A DNA stretch of 64,000 nt from Brevundimonas pishanensis (GCF_022750635.1 NZ_JAJKBG010000003.1:372001-436000); one strand, 5' to 3'; counted from the stretch's first letter, positions 26,828 to 34,962 are shown. Notes: generated by a model not told the origin, from the letters alone. A program made the numbers and translations.

Positions 26828-28027
26828 CTAAGTCTCCCGTTTACCCAGCACCTCCGCATTGTCGGCCCCTAGCGCCGGCGGCGGGCGATCATAATGCACC
26901 GGTGTTTTCGACATTCGGATGGGTGAGGCGACGGTCTTCACGGGCGCCGACAGGTCTTCGCGGGTTTGCTCGACGACGAGACCGCGATGCAGGGCCTGCG
27001 GTTCGTCAAAAACCTGATCGATGCGGTTAATGGGGCCGCAGGGGACGCCATGGTCCTCCAGAAGCTTCATCAATGCCGACATTGAATGAACCTGCGTGAG
27101 AGCGTTCAGAATAGGGCTCAGCAGTTCGCGGTTGGCGACGCGGTCGGCATTCCTGGCAAAGCGCTCGTTCGTGCCGAGCGGGGCTTGGCCTAACGCCTCG
27201 CACAGTTTGCGGAACTGGCCGTCATTGCCAACCGCGATGATGATCATGCCGTCGGAGCAGGGGTAGGGCTGATAGGGCGACAGATTCGGATGAGCGTTAC
27301 CCATCCGCGTCGGCACCTTGCCCGAAACGAAATAGTTGGTCGCCTGATTGGCCAGAACCGCGGCTTGGACATCGAACAGGGCGATGTCGATATGCTGGCC
27401 ATCGCCCGTCGCGCGCGCGTGCCACAGGGCCGCAAGGATGGCGTTGGAGGCATAGAGGCCGGTGAAAACGTCCACGACCGCGACGCCGACCTTCATCGGC
27501 TCGGCACCGGCTGCACCATCCGGCTGGCCAGTGATGGACATCAGCCCACCCATGGCCTGTATCATATAGTCATAGCCGGCACGGTGGGCGTCCGGCCCGT
27601 CCTGTCCGAAGCCGGTGATCGAGCAATAGACAAGGCGCGGATTGATGGCCGATAGGCTGGCATAGTCCAGCCCGTATTTCTTCAGCCCCCCGACTTTGAA
27701 GTTTTCGACCACTACATCGCATTCAGTCGCCAGTTTCCGAATCGCATCGGCCCCTTCGGGCGAGGCCATGTCGAGTTCGACCGACTTCTTGCCGCGGTTG
27801 GCGCACATGAAATAGGCGGCGTCCCCCCGCGCGCCATCCGAAGTCGTTGTAAAGGGTGGGCCCCACTGGCGAGTATCGTCGCCCATGCCGGGGCGCTCGA
27901 CCTTGACGACCTCGGCCCCCATATCGGCAAGGGTCTGCGTCGCCCAGGGTCCGGCCAATACGCGAGACAGATCGAGTACACGCACGCCGTGCAGCGGGCC
28001 GTTCGGACGGAGGGTCTGCGAGGTCAT
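26828..28027 (-). CDS. Family III CoA-transferase
   Basis: 399-aa CaiB/BaiF-type enzyme that moves CoA between carboxylic acids. The N-terminal motif GVRVLDLSRVLAGPWATQTLADMGAEVVKVE is intact, and the catalytic aspartate (equivalent to formyl-CoA transferase Asp169) is Asp153 in AGYDYMIQAMGGLM. ENFKVGGLKKYGLDY is also conserved. Family alignment favours the ATG at 28027; an upstream ATG at 28081 has a better ribosome site (GAAGG) and would add 18 residues. It sits at the edge of the catabolic island with its own promoter region, so it may supply CoA esters to it. Confidence 0.9.
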   Translation of the reverse strand: MTSQTLRPNGPLHGVRVLDLSRVLAGPWATQTLADMGAEVVKVERPGMGDDTRQWGPPFTTTSDGARGDAAYFMCANRGKKSVELDMASPEGADAIRKLATECDVVVENFKVGGLKKYGLDYASLSAINPRLVYCSITGFGQDGPDAHRAGYDYMIQAMGGLMSITGQPDGAAGAEPMKVGVAVVDVFTGLYASNAILAALWHARATGDGQHIDIALFDVQAAVLANQATNYFVSGKVPTRMGNAHPNLSPYQPYPCSDGMIIIAVGNDGQFRKLCEALGQAPLGTNERFARNADRVANRELLSPILNALTQVHSMSALMKLLEDHGVPCGPINRIDQVFDEPQALHRGLVVEQTREDLSAPVKTVASPIRMSKTPVHYDRPPPALGADNAEVLGKRET

Positions 28028-28099
28028 AGGCGTCAGATAGCAGGAGTCTGTCGCGGCAGGCGATAGGCGACTAATGCGCATAGCGACCTTCGTCTGCCT

Positions 28100-28127
28100 T
28101 TGTTTGGCTAAGGTTGGTCTATATTAT
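28100..28127 (+). promoter_or_regulatory. Possible promoter in the gap before the GntR gene
   Basis: TTGTTT at 28100-28105 and TATTAT at 28122-28127 with 16-bp spacing, reading into a gene-free stretch of about 230 bp that ends in a terminator. Confidence 0.35.
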
Positions 28128-28250
28128 CAGCGATCAGTAACCGACCGCATGTAGGCTCGCGTAGCGTTTGAGCGGCGGATCGGCAGTGCCTGGTCAGTGG
28201 CGCGTACGTATTGTCACTGATAGCGATCGCGTCCTGAAGTTGTACAATAG

Positions 28251-28266
28251 GTATCTAAGTTCGTAC
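28251..28266. promoter_or_regulatory. Weak operator-like palindrome upstream of gntR
   Basis: GTATCTAAGTTCGTAC keeps the ends and 16-bp size of the GTATT-N6-AATAC motif found across the island (GTA-N10-TAC) and could serve autoregulation. Confidence 0.3.
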
Positions 28267-28308
28267 CTCTTGTTGTGGACTGCGAACAGTAGGCGCGCTT
28301 TGGCGCGT

Positions 28309-28347
28309 ATCAGTAAGCGTAATCAGTAAGCGTATTTAGTAAGCGTA
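28309..28347 (+). repeat. Three tandem 13-bp repeats
   Basis: ATCAGTAAGCGTA twice exactly, then TTTAGTAAGCGTA, directly head to tail. A related ATCAGTAACCG lies at 28133-28143. They sit just before a terminator hairpin. Confidence 0.75.
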
Positions 28348-28355
28348 GCGTACCT

Positions 28356-28387
28356 AAGGGCGGCGGGTCGAACCGTCGCCCTTTTTG
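28356..28387 (+). terminator. Orphan terminator or attenuator before gntR
   Basis: AAGGGCGGCGG / CCGTCGCCCTT stem (one G-T pair), 6-nt loop, T5. It lies 135 bp upstream of the GntR frame with no plus-strand gene before it for 1.5 kb. Confidence 0.75.
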
Positions 28388-28521
28388 GTCGCCTGCAGAT
28401 GATCTTGCGCATTTGGCATGGCCATTTAAACATCGCGCACTCGCGACAGGGAGCCGTTTCCACTGTCGCATGATAAATAACGATATTATTTGTATTTGCG
28501 CATTCTCCGCGACATGCGGTA

Positions 28522-29433
28522 ATGCGCGTTCAGTTCTTAATTTCCTCGGCCGCGTGCTTTCATAATTTGGCCGTCGAGATCCCAGGGTCGCGACTTGAAA
28601 GGGTGGCAATTTTGCAGCGTTCAGCTGAATCCGGGAGTGGTGGCTCGCGTCGTAGTCTCAAGGCGCAAGGAACGGGCAGCAGCCTGCCGGTTTACCACCA
28701 GCTTAGCTCTATCTTGCGACAGCAAATCAAGGATGGTGTCTTCTCGTCGGGGAAGGCCATGCCTTCCGAGATGCAGTTGTCGCAAACCTATGATGTTTCG
28801 CGCGTGACCGTTCGTCGCGCCCTCGAAACCTTGGAAAAAGAAGGCTTCATCGTGCGCCGCCATGGCGTGGGCACGTTTGCCGCGCCGCGTCCGGAGACGG
28901 CCACCAGCACGATCAACCGTGTATCCGGTCTGGTCGAGAACCTGATCACGCTGGGGCTGGAAACGACGGCGCAATTGCTGTCGTACGTACCCGATGCGCC
29001 AACGCCACCAGTTGTCTTGCAAGCCCTACGTCTTGAGCCCGGGGACACAACCCTGCGTATCGAGCGTCTGCGCTTCTACAAAGACAAGCCGCTGTCGCTG
29101 TCTCTGGTCTATGTGCCGCATGACTTCGCCCATCTGGCTCCCGAGCATCTGATCGACGACCGGCCGATCATCCGGCTGCTGGAAGATGGCGGTCTGCGCC
29201 CTGACCGTGCGGAGCAGACCATCAGTGCTGTTCCGGCCGATGACGAGGCCGCTGCACGTCTGAATGTCGGGATCAGCATGCCCTTGCTGCGTATGCGCCG
29301 GACGGTGTTTAGCGTCGACGGCCACCCGCTGGAGCATCAGGTCGGCCTGTATAACCCCGACCAGTACGAGTATCACATGATGCTCACACGCGATAATAGC
29401 TCGGCCCGCCCGCAGTGGCGCCATATCGGCTAA
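28522..29433 (+). CDS. GntR family regulator, HutC/UTRA type
   Basis: Regulator with a GntR winged helix (LPVYHQLSSILRQQIKDGVFSSGKAMPSEMQLSQTYDVSRVTVRRALETLEKEGF..., about residues 54-120) and a UTRA ligand-binding domain (about 140-295; LRIERLRFYKDKPLSLSLVYVP). HutC-type regulators are usually repressors released by a pathway metabolite. The full frame from 28522 is 303 aa, but the first 50 residues look non-native; a TTG at 28612 behind AAAGGG is a plausible true start. It is the only regulator in the first half of the island and the best candidate to bind GTATT-N6-AATAC. Confidence 0.85.
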   Translation: MRVQFLISSAACFHNLAVEIPGSRLERVAILQRSAESGSGGSRRSLKAQGTGSSLPVYHQLSSILRQQIKDGVFSSGKAMPSEMQLSQTYDVSRVTVRRALETLEKEGFIVRRHGVGTFAAPRPETATSTINRVSGLVENLITLGLETTAQLLSYVPDAPTPPVVLQALRLEPGDTTLRIERLRFYKDKPLSLSLVYVPHDFAHLAPEHLIDDRPIIRLLEDGGLRPDRAEQTISAVPADDEAAARLNVGISMPLLRMRRTVFSVDGHPLEHQVGLYNPDQYEYHMMLTRDNSSARPQWRHIG

Positions 29434-29454
29434 TCTTCCGCGTGCGGTAAGACA

Positions 29455-29490
29455 AAAAGAAGGGGCGATCCGATAGATCGCCCCTTTGTT
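29455..29490. terminator. Bidirectional terminator between gntR and the aldehyde dehydrogenase gene
   Basis: AGGGGCGATC / GATCGCCCCT perfect stem, CGATA loop, T-rich on the plus side and CTTCTTTTTG on the minus side. Confidence 0.85.
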
Positions 29491-29493
29491 GTA

Positions 29494-30990
29494 TCAGGCC
29501 CCGAACTTGCGCAGCGGCACATCGGCGATGGGGATTGTTGTGGTCTTTTCTTCGGTGAAGAACGCCATAGAGGAGGTCGCACCGTCGCGGCCCAGACCGG
29601 AATCCTTCACGCCACCGAACGGGGCGCGGAGCTCGCGCACCATCGGAGTGTTCACCCACATCAGACCGGTGCGGATGGCCTGACTGACGCGCAGGGCCTT
29701 GTCGACGTTCTGGGTCCACAGATAGCCGACCAGGCCGAACTGGCTTTCATTGGCCATGCGAATGGCGTCTTCGGCGTCGGAGAATTTCACGAAGGCGGCG
29801 AAGGGGCCAAAAATCTCTTCCTGACACACGCGGTCTCCGTTGCTGGGGGCCAGCACAGCCGTCGGTTCGATGTAGTAGCCGTCGCGATCCAGCGCCTTGC
29901 CGCCGGTGAGCAGGGTTGCGCCCTGTGACTGGGCAATGTCGACGTAGGACAGGATGTGTTCGCGGTGGCGTGCCGAGGCGATAGGGCCGATCTCCGTCTC
30001 GTCCGAGAGTGGATCACCCACCTTGATCTTACGGGCGCGCTCGACAAAGCGACCGACGAAATCGTCAAAGATCGAGTCCTCGACCAGAATGCGCGAACCT
30101 GCGAGGCATTGCTGGCCGTTGTTCGAGAAGATGGAAACCAGCGCACCGTCCAGCGCGCGTTCCTGATCGGCGTCTGCGAAGATGATATTGGCCGACTTGC
30201 CACCCAATTCCACTGCGGCAGGCTTCAAGCGACGACCGGCGGCCTGCATGATGGTGCGGCCCGTTTCGGTCCCACCCGTGAAGGCGATCAGATCTACGTC
30301 TGAGTGATCAACGAGTGCCGAACCGGTGGTCTGGCCCCGACCGTTGACGAGGTTCACCACCCCCACAGGGGTGATCTCGTTAATGATCTCGACCATGCGC
30401 GCCAGCGAGAGCGGGGTCTGCTCCGACGGCTTCAGGATGCAAGTGTTGCCATAGGCGATGGCCGCCGCGACCTTCATCGAGGCCAAGGCCAGCGGCGAGT
30501 TCCATGGCGCAATCAGAGCGGCTACGCCGACCGGATGGCGGGTGACGAAGGTCAGATAGTCTTTGTTCTGTTGCCAGACCTGCCCGGGTTGCTGGCTGAT
30601 GACCTCGGCGAAGAAGCGGAAGTTGTAGGCGGCGCGCACGACCTGACGGCCCAGCACGTCACGGCGCACGATGCCGGCGTTCAGGGTCTCCAGCGTCGCC
30701 AGTTCATAGGCATTGGCATCGATGGCATCGGCGATACGGCACAGGATGGACTGGCGCTCTTCAATCGCCATCCCTGACCATTTCGGATCGTTGAAGGCAC
30801 GTCGGGCCGAGCGGACAGCGCGGTCAACTTCGTTGGCGTCGGCCTCCTGAAGCTCTGAAATGATCTGGCCGTTACCGGGATAGAAGGTCGGGATACGGTG
30901 TCCGCCCTGATCACCTACCCACTGGCCGTCGATAAAGCTGGTGACCAGTTTTGGAGCGAGGTCGAACGGGTTGGACGTGCCGGTAGCCAT
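29494..30990 (-). CDS. NAD(P)+-dependent aldehyde dehydrogenase, HpaE/muconic-semialdehyde-like
   Basis: 498-aa aldehyde dehydrogenase oxidising an aldehyde to an acid. Catalytic Cys295 in NNGQQCLAGSRI, general base Glu261 in VELGGKS, and cofactor motif FTGGTETGR. The stretches NFRFFAEV and SIFSNNGQQCLAGSRI resemble 5-carboxymethyl-2-hydroxymuconate-semialdehyde and 2-hydroxymuconate-semialdehyde dehydrogenases of aromatic degradation. AGGAA precedes the ATG. It is divergent from the FAD monooxygenase, with an operator-like site 43 bp upstream of its start. The natural substrate is unproven. Confidence 0.92.
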   Translation of the reverse strand: MATGTSNPFDLAPKLVTSFIDGQWVGDQGGHRIPTFYPGNGQIISELQEADANEVDRAVRSARRAFNDPKWSGMAIEERQSILCRIADAIDANAYELATLETLNAGIVRRDVLGRQVVRAAYNFRFFAEVISQQPGQVWQQNKDYLTFVTRHPVGVAALIAPWNSPLALASMKVAAAIAYGNTCILKPSEQTPLSLARMVEIINEITPVGVVNLVNGRGQTTGSALVDHSDVDLIAFTGGTETGRTIMQAAGRRLKPAAVELGGKSANIIFADADQERALDGALVSIFSNNGQQCLAGSRILVEDSIFDDFVGRFVERARKIKVGDPLSDETEIGPIASARHREHILSYVDIAQSQGATLLTGGKALDRDGYYIEPTAVLAPSNGDRVCQEEIFGPFAAFVKFSDAEDAIRMANESQFGLVGYLWTQNVDKALRVSQAIRTGLMWVNTPMVRELRAPFGGVKDSGLGRDGATSSMAFFTEEKTTTIPIADVPLRKFGA

Positions 30991-31032
30991 TACTCAGTTC
31001 CTGTACGGTGCCGTCAGGCAGTATGATTAGTG

Positions 31033-31048
31033 GTCTTAAACCTAATAC
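31033..31048. promoter_or_regulatory. Operator site 1: GTCTT-N6-AATAC (aldehyde dehydrogenase promoter)
   Basis: One mismatch from the GTATT-N6-AATAC palindrome, 43 bp upstream of the aldehyde dehydrogenase ATG. The sequence GTCTTAAAC is repeated directly at 31033 and about 16 bp further on. Confidence 0.55.
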
Positions 31049-31182
31049 GTCTTAAACGTGACGGGCAAGACCAAGACTGGCGTTATCAAAAGCCTGATCG
31101 CGTTCAAAGCGCAAATATCGTGCGCGGATGCGGCGAAAGCGTTGCAGGCTCCAAAAATAGTGTTGTCGTGCCATCGGATAAT

Positions 31183-31198
31183 GTATTACATCGAATAC
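31183..31198. promoter_or_regulatory. Operator site 2: GTATT-N6-AATAC (FAD monooxygenase promoter)
   Basis: Exact match to the palindrome, flanked by T and A so that the arms reach TGTATT / AATACA. It lies 23 bp before the ATG of the FAD monooxygenase, a position that suits a repressor. Confidence 0.7.
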
Positions 31199-31220
31199 AA
31201 GTTAGATTTCGGGGTGAGTT

Positions 31221-32432
31221 ATGGTCCAAGTCGGGGGGCAGATCGACACGCAAGTCGTGATCGTGGGGGCAGGGCCTGTCGGCCTAAGTGCGGCTCTGCG
31301 CTTGGAAGGCTTCGGCATTTCGGCAGTTGTGCTGGAACAGGAACAAGTCCTGCCCGAAGATCTGCGCGCATCCACATTCCATCCGCCGACGCTCGATATG
31401 TTGGCGCAGTACGGGGTGGCTGACGAACTGATCGCGCAAGGATTGCGCTGCGATCATTGGCAAATCCGCAACCATGACACCGGCGACAAGGCTGTTTTCG
31501 ATCTGTCCTACCTTGTAGGCGAAACGGACCACCCCTTCCGGCTGCAGTGCGAACAGTTCCGCCTCTGCCGCATCCTGGAGGCCCGGCTGGCTTATGCCCG
31601 CCACGTCCAGATCTGCATGGGCGCACAGGTGGTCCGCGTTGATCAGAACGATACCTCTGCCCGCGTCGTGTATGAACAGGACGGGCAAGAATGCACGATC
31701 ACGGCGAAGTATGTGATCGCTGCAGACGGCGCGCGCAGCACGGTGCGGGGCCTGTTGGGTTGGGAGCTGGAAGGTAAGACCTATCCAGAAACTACCATCC
31801 TCGCGATTACCGACTTCCCGTTCGAGGAGCACCTCGAGGGACTGTCCAACGTCAACTATTGCTGGACCGAAGGCGGGACGTTCTCGCTGTTGAAGCTGAA
31901 GGATTTTTGGCGTTGCAGCCTGTATCCGAGAGGCGAAGAGAGCATCGACGACGCTCTGGATCCGGCATCAATCGAAGCCAAGCTTCAGGGCATTGTGGCG
32001 CGTGAGGAGCCGTACAAGGTTCTGGAAATCCGCCCCTATCGCGTGCACATGCGCATCGCGCCGGACTATCGCAAGGGTCGCGTGATCCTCGCGGGGGATG
32101 CTGCCCATATCAACAGTCCGTCGGGCGGCATGGGTATGAACGGCGGCGTTCACGATGCCTTCAATCTGACCGATAAGCTCCATCAAGTTTTGAGCGGTGC
32201 CGACGAGGGGCTGCTTGATCTCTATACGCGCCAGCGCCGTCCGATTGCCGAAAGAGAAATCCTCGCCCAAGCGGATAAAAACCGCAGCCGGATGCAGGAA
32301 CGCGATGGCGAGCGTCGCAAGGCAATGATGGTCGAGATGCAGGCCATGTTGTCCGATCCGGTCCAGCACAAGGCCTATGTCATGCGCTCCTCCATGATCG
32401 ATGGCCTGCGCAAGGCGGCTTCGATCACCTGA
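31221..32432 (+). CDS. Class A FAD-dependent monooxygenase (PheA/UbiH-like)
   Basis: 403-aa flavoprotein hydroxylase. Rossmann motif GAGPVGLSAAL at about residues 16-26, the DG motif ADGARSTVRGLLG near 170, and the ribityl-binding GDAAHINSPSGGMGMNGGVHDAFNL near 290. This is the pattern of aromatic-ring hydroxylases such as 3-(3-hydroxyphenyl)propionate hydroxylase, which use NAD(P)H and O2. GGGGTGAG precedes the ATG. It is divergent from the aldehyde dehydrogenase and under an exact operator site. It probably inserts an oxygen into the island's substrate or an intermediate. Confidence 0.9.
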   Translation: MVQVGGQIDTQVVIVGAGPVGLSAALRLEGFGISAVVLEQEQVLPEDLRASTFHPPTLDMLAQYGVADELIAQGLRCDHWQIRNHDTGDKAVFDLSYLVGETDHPFRLQCEQFRLCRILEARLAYARHVQICMGAQVVRVDQNDTSARVVYEQDGQECTITAKYVIAADGARSTVRGLLGWELEGKTYPETTILAITDFPFEEHLEGLSNVNYCWTEGGTFSLLKLKDFWRCSLYPRGEESIDDALDPASIEAKLQGIVAREEPYKVLEIRPYRVHMRIAPDYRKGRVILAGDAAHINSPSGGMGMNGGVHDAFNLTDKLHQVLSGADEGLLDLYTRQRRPIAEREILAQADKNRSRMQERDGERRKAMMVEMQAMLSDPVQHKAYVMRSSMIDGLRKAASIT

Positions 32433-32454
32433 TCGGAGCCAAAACCAGATATGG

Positions 32455-32483
32455 AAAAAGGCCGGATCGCTCCGGCCTTTTTT
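32455..32483. terminator. Bidirectional terminator after the monooxygenase gene
   Basis: GGCCGGA / TCCGGCC stem flanked by A5 and T6. Confidence 0.88.
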
Positions 32484-32493
32484 GTCTGTGGGT

Positions 32494-32793
32494 TCAGCCC
32501 TGGAGTTTTGCGCTGTCGCTCAAGGCGTCAATCTCTTCTTGCAGGACGTAGAAGACACGCTGGGTAAAGGCGGCATGGCGTTGACGGCGCTCTTCCATGT
32601 CCTCGGGCGTGGGCTGATAGCTATCGATGGCATCCTTTGCCATCACGCCATTTGCAGCGAGCACCGACTCCAGCGTGACGACGCGGTCGCACAGGGTGGC
32701 AACCTCGGCCGTCAGGGCCGTGATAATTGCTGTGAGGCGGTCGTTGGCGGTGTCCTCGAAGAAGGTCGGACGCGGTTGTTTGGGAGAGGCCAT
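32494..32793 (-). CDS. Small helical protein of unknown function
   Basis: 99-aa soluble protein, almost entirely helical with a heptad-like stretch (NDRLTAIITALTAEVATLCDRVVTLESVLAANG) that could form a coiled coil. The ATG at 32793 has GGAG 7 nt upstream. It lies 33 bp after the racemase-superfamily gene on the same strand, so it is probably its operon partner and could be a small partner or assembly subunit (inference). Family not recognised. Confidence 0.65.
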   Translation of the reverse strand: MASPKQPRPTFFEDTANDRLTAIITALTAEVATLCDRVVTLESVLAANGVMAKDAIDSYQPTPEDMEERRQRHAAFTQRVFYVLQEEIDALSDSAKLQG

Positions 32794-32826
32794 TTGAACT
32801 CCGGAACGGCAATAGGCGATTAGAAA

Positions 32827-33642
32827 TCAGGCTTGGGTGAGGCGTGCAAGCGCCGTGGGGAAACGGGCGGCGAGCCGGTCACGCCAGGCTGCGTCCCGCG
32901 CCAGCCATTGCTCCAGCGCCATACCCTGCCCAAGGTCCTCGCAAACCGCCCAAGCGGTCGCCAGGTTGGAGGACAGGATTGGCGTGTCTGACTTCATCGA
33001 AGCGACTGCCAGCGCAGGCAGGCTGGGGGCACCGGTGCCGGTGGCCACCACGGCATCGATGCGTTTGACCGACGCAGCTTGTTCCAGCACGGCCAACAGG
33101 TCGGACGAGGTCTGGGTATAGATGGGGTGTCCAGCAACCTTTGACTTGGGGGCTTGTAGGACGAATGCGGGCTGGAACCCCTGCGCTTCCCAATAGGCGG
33201 TGGCCGGATCGGTCAACGAGGGCGGGTAGGGGCTGACGAGTGCGATCCGCTTTGCGCCCAGTGCGTTCAGCGCGCGCTCGACCGCACGGGCCGCGGCGAT
33301 AAGGGGGAGGGTGTCGTGACTGCGTTCGAAGGTAGAACCACAGCGCTGTTCATCTGGCAGCAGATAGGACGACCCCGTGCAGGCAAAGGCGACGGCATCC
33401 AGCGGCGCGTCTCCAAACGGCTCCATCCAGCGCGGGATCTGCTGCTCGTAGGCCCGCAAGCGCGCGTGCATATCCTGTGATGGCGCAAACATGCGGCCCG
33501 TCAGGACATTGAAGTCCGGCGGCAGCAGGGTCGAAATCTCCGGCTCTGACGTCGGATTCTCTGCGGGCGTGAGTAAGGCCACGACCGCCGCAGCCCCCAG
33601 ATCGGGGCGGGGACTGGCTATGTCTGTGCAACCGGTGTTCAT
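32827..33642 (-). CDS. Asp/Glu racemase superfamily enzyme (maleate isomerase / arylmalonate decarboxylase-like) with one catalytic Cys
   Basis: 271 aa from the ATG at 33642 (AGGTGG upstream; a GTG at 33654 is less likely). Members of this fold use two facing cysteines (racemases, maleate isomerase) or one (arylmalonate decarboxylase). Here the first is present as Cys88 in FACTGSSYLL, as in maleate isomerase, but the second-half motif reads VVATGTGAPSLPA with no cysteine. The reaction could be decarboxylation, isomerisation by a one-base route, or a hydro-lyase step. It shares a divergent promoter and operator with the methyltransferase. Confidence 0.75.
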   Translation of the reverse strand: MNTGCTDIASPRPDLGAAAVVALLTPAENPTSEPEISTLLPPDFNVLTGRMFAPSQDMHARLRAYEQQIPRWMEPFGDAPLDAVAFACTGSSYLLPDEQRCGSTFERSHDTLPLIAAARAVERALNALGAKRIALVSPYPPSLTDPATAYWEAQGFQPAFVLQAPKSKVAGHPIYTQTSSDLLAVLEQAASVKRIDAVVATGTGAPSLPALAVASMKSDTPILSSNLATAWAVCEDLGQGMALEQWLARDAAWRDRLAARFPTALARLTQA

Positions 33643-33693
33643 TATGTCTGCCACCTAAGGCCGGAAGCGTTAAACGACGCTTTCGGAGAGCTT

Positions 33694-33709
33694 GTATTTG
33701 ATATAATAC
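33694..33709. promoter_or_regulatory. Operator site 3: GTATT-N6-AATAC (racemase-like / methyltransferase promoter)
   Basis: Exact palindrome with extended TGTATT / AATACA arms, centred between the two divergent starts (52 bp from each). Confidence 0.72.
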
Positions 33710-33761
33710 ATCCTAAAGCGCTTTCGTCATGCTAGAAAGTGCATACGCTGGAGGGATGCGC

Positions 33762-34886
33762 ATGATTATCGACCGTACAGCCACGCACGAGATGTTGGCA
33801 CGACCGACCCATGACGAGGCGGCGCGGACCCAGTATATCGTGCAATTGAAAAACCACCTGCGTCGTTTCGAAAACGCCAACCGCGTTGCGCTGGAAAACC
33901 GCGCGGGACCCGCTTTCAAAGTCATAACGGGCCGCGAGCCGCAGACGGTCGAAGACATCACGGCGGCAATGGTCGATGATCCTTTCTACCAGATCTGGAG
34001 TGCATTCAGCCGTAGCGCACAGGATGTGATGTGGACCTCGGTCGGCACGACCATCCATCGTGAACTTCCGCGCATGACCGAGGTCGCCGCGCGTCTGGCC
34101 AATGCGCCGGCGGGCGGTACGTGCGAGACCAGCCCTGATTTCAAAGCCCCCGCTGACGCCTATGCCGCGCACATCCACGGCCAGCCGGGCGGCTATATGC
34201 TGGGTGAAGAGTCCGCGACCGATTTCGTGGCGGGTGCCTTCTACGAGAGCGGCGGCAATGCCTATTCGCTGGGTACCGGTATCGGCATGCGCGACTCCAA
34301 GTCGGCGGCCATTATCGAGTTTCTGAAGGCGCGCTATCCCGACTTCAAACCGCGCCGCATTCTTGATCTGGCGTGTTCGTCGGGCGGTGCGACGGTGGGA
34401 TATTCGGCAGCCTTCCCCGAGGCAGAGGTCTATGGCGTGGACGTGGCACCGGGTTTGCTGCGCTATGCCCACCTGCGGGCCGAGGCTATGGGTCTGAAGG
34501 CGCATTTCCGCCAGATGGACGCGGGCGCTCTGGATTTTGAGGACGACAGCTTCGACCTCGTGATCTCGCACAACATGATGCACGAGGTTTCCCGCGAAGC
34601 TCTGGGTCGCATCTTCTCCGAGGCGCGCCGCGTGGTGAAGCCGGGTGGTATCGTGGTCCATCAGGATGTGCCGGTGAAGGGCGCGGACTTTACCCCGTTC
34701 GAGAAGTTCATCTTCTCGTGGCAGACCAAGAATAACGACGAGCCCTTTTGGGACGACTTCACCGAGGCTCATGTACCGTCGGTGATGCTGGAAGCCGGTT
34801 TCAGCCAAGACGAAGTGCTGGAGACGACCGTGAAAATGCGCGACGGCCCGCGCGCCTGGTACGTGGTGTTGGGCCAGAAGACGTAA
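33762..34886 (+). CDS. SAM-dependent class I methyltransferase
   Basis: 374-aa methyltransferase. I start at the ATG at 33762 because GGAGGG ends 6 nt upstream; an ATG at 33756 directly abuts it. An N-terminal helical region of about 170 residues precedes a Rossmann methyltransferase domain: motif I ILDLACSSGGATVGYSA, motif II VYGVDVAPGLL, motif IV SFDLVISHNMMHEV, and motif VI VKPGGIVVHQDVP. The large N-terminal domain suggests a small-molecule substrate-binding cap or dimerisation. Monocistronic with a terminator. Its presence in a degradation cluster is unexpected; it could act as a demethylation/transfer partner or modify an intermediate. Confidence 0.85.
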   Translation: MIIDRTATHEMLARPTHDEAARTQYIVQLKNHLRRFENANRVALENRAGPAFKVITGREPQTVEDITAAMVDDPFYQIWSAFSRSAQDVMWTSVGTTIHRELPRMTEVAARLANAPAGGTCETSPDFKAPADAYAAHIHGQPGGYMLGEESATDFVAGAFYESGGNAYSLGTGIGMRDSKSAAIIEFLKARYPDFKPRRILDLACSSGGATVGYSAAFPEAEVYGVDVAPGLLRYAHLRAEAMGLKAHFRQMDAGALDFEDDSFDLVISHNMMHEVSREALGRIFSEARRVVKPGGIVVHQDVPVKGADFTPFEKFIFSWQTKNNDEPFWDDFTEAHVPSVMLEAGFSQDEVLETTVKMRDGPRAWYVVLGQKT

Positions 34887-34910
34887 AACCCGCGAACCTT
34901 CCTTGCAGAA

Positions 34911-34941
34911 AGGCCCCGACCTTATGGATCGGGGCCTTTTT
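34911..34941 (+). terminator. Terminator after the methyltransferase gene
   Basis: AGGCCCCGA / TCGGGGCCT stem with a 9-nt loop and T5. Confidence 0.87.
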
Positions 34942-34962
34942 GTTGGGCGGTGAGCGGAGACC

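Larger units (their letters stand above)
28134..28386 (+). ncRNA. Candidate small RNA (28.1-28.4 kb gap)
   Basis: The 440-bp gap 28082-28521 has no credible open frame on either strand, yet it contains a promoter-like element and a strong orphan terminator at its far side. No upstream plus-strand gene needs that terminator. The transcript would contain an inverted repeat (TCAGTG ... CACTGA) and three tandem 13-bp repeats. The alternative is a regulatory region for the GntR gene with an attenuator in its leader. Confidence 0.35.

Noticed and set aside
28309..28347. The 13-bp repeats as a CRISPR array or plasmid origin iterons
   Set aside because: Units are too short and have no spacers; no rep, par or cas gene is near.
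32827..33642. Calling the racemase-fold gene a glutamate or aspartate racemase
   Set aside because: The second catalytic Cys needed for two-base racemisation is absent and the context is catabolic.
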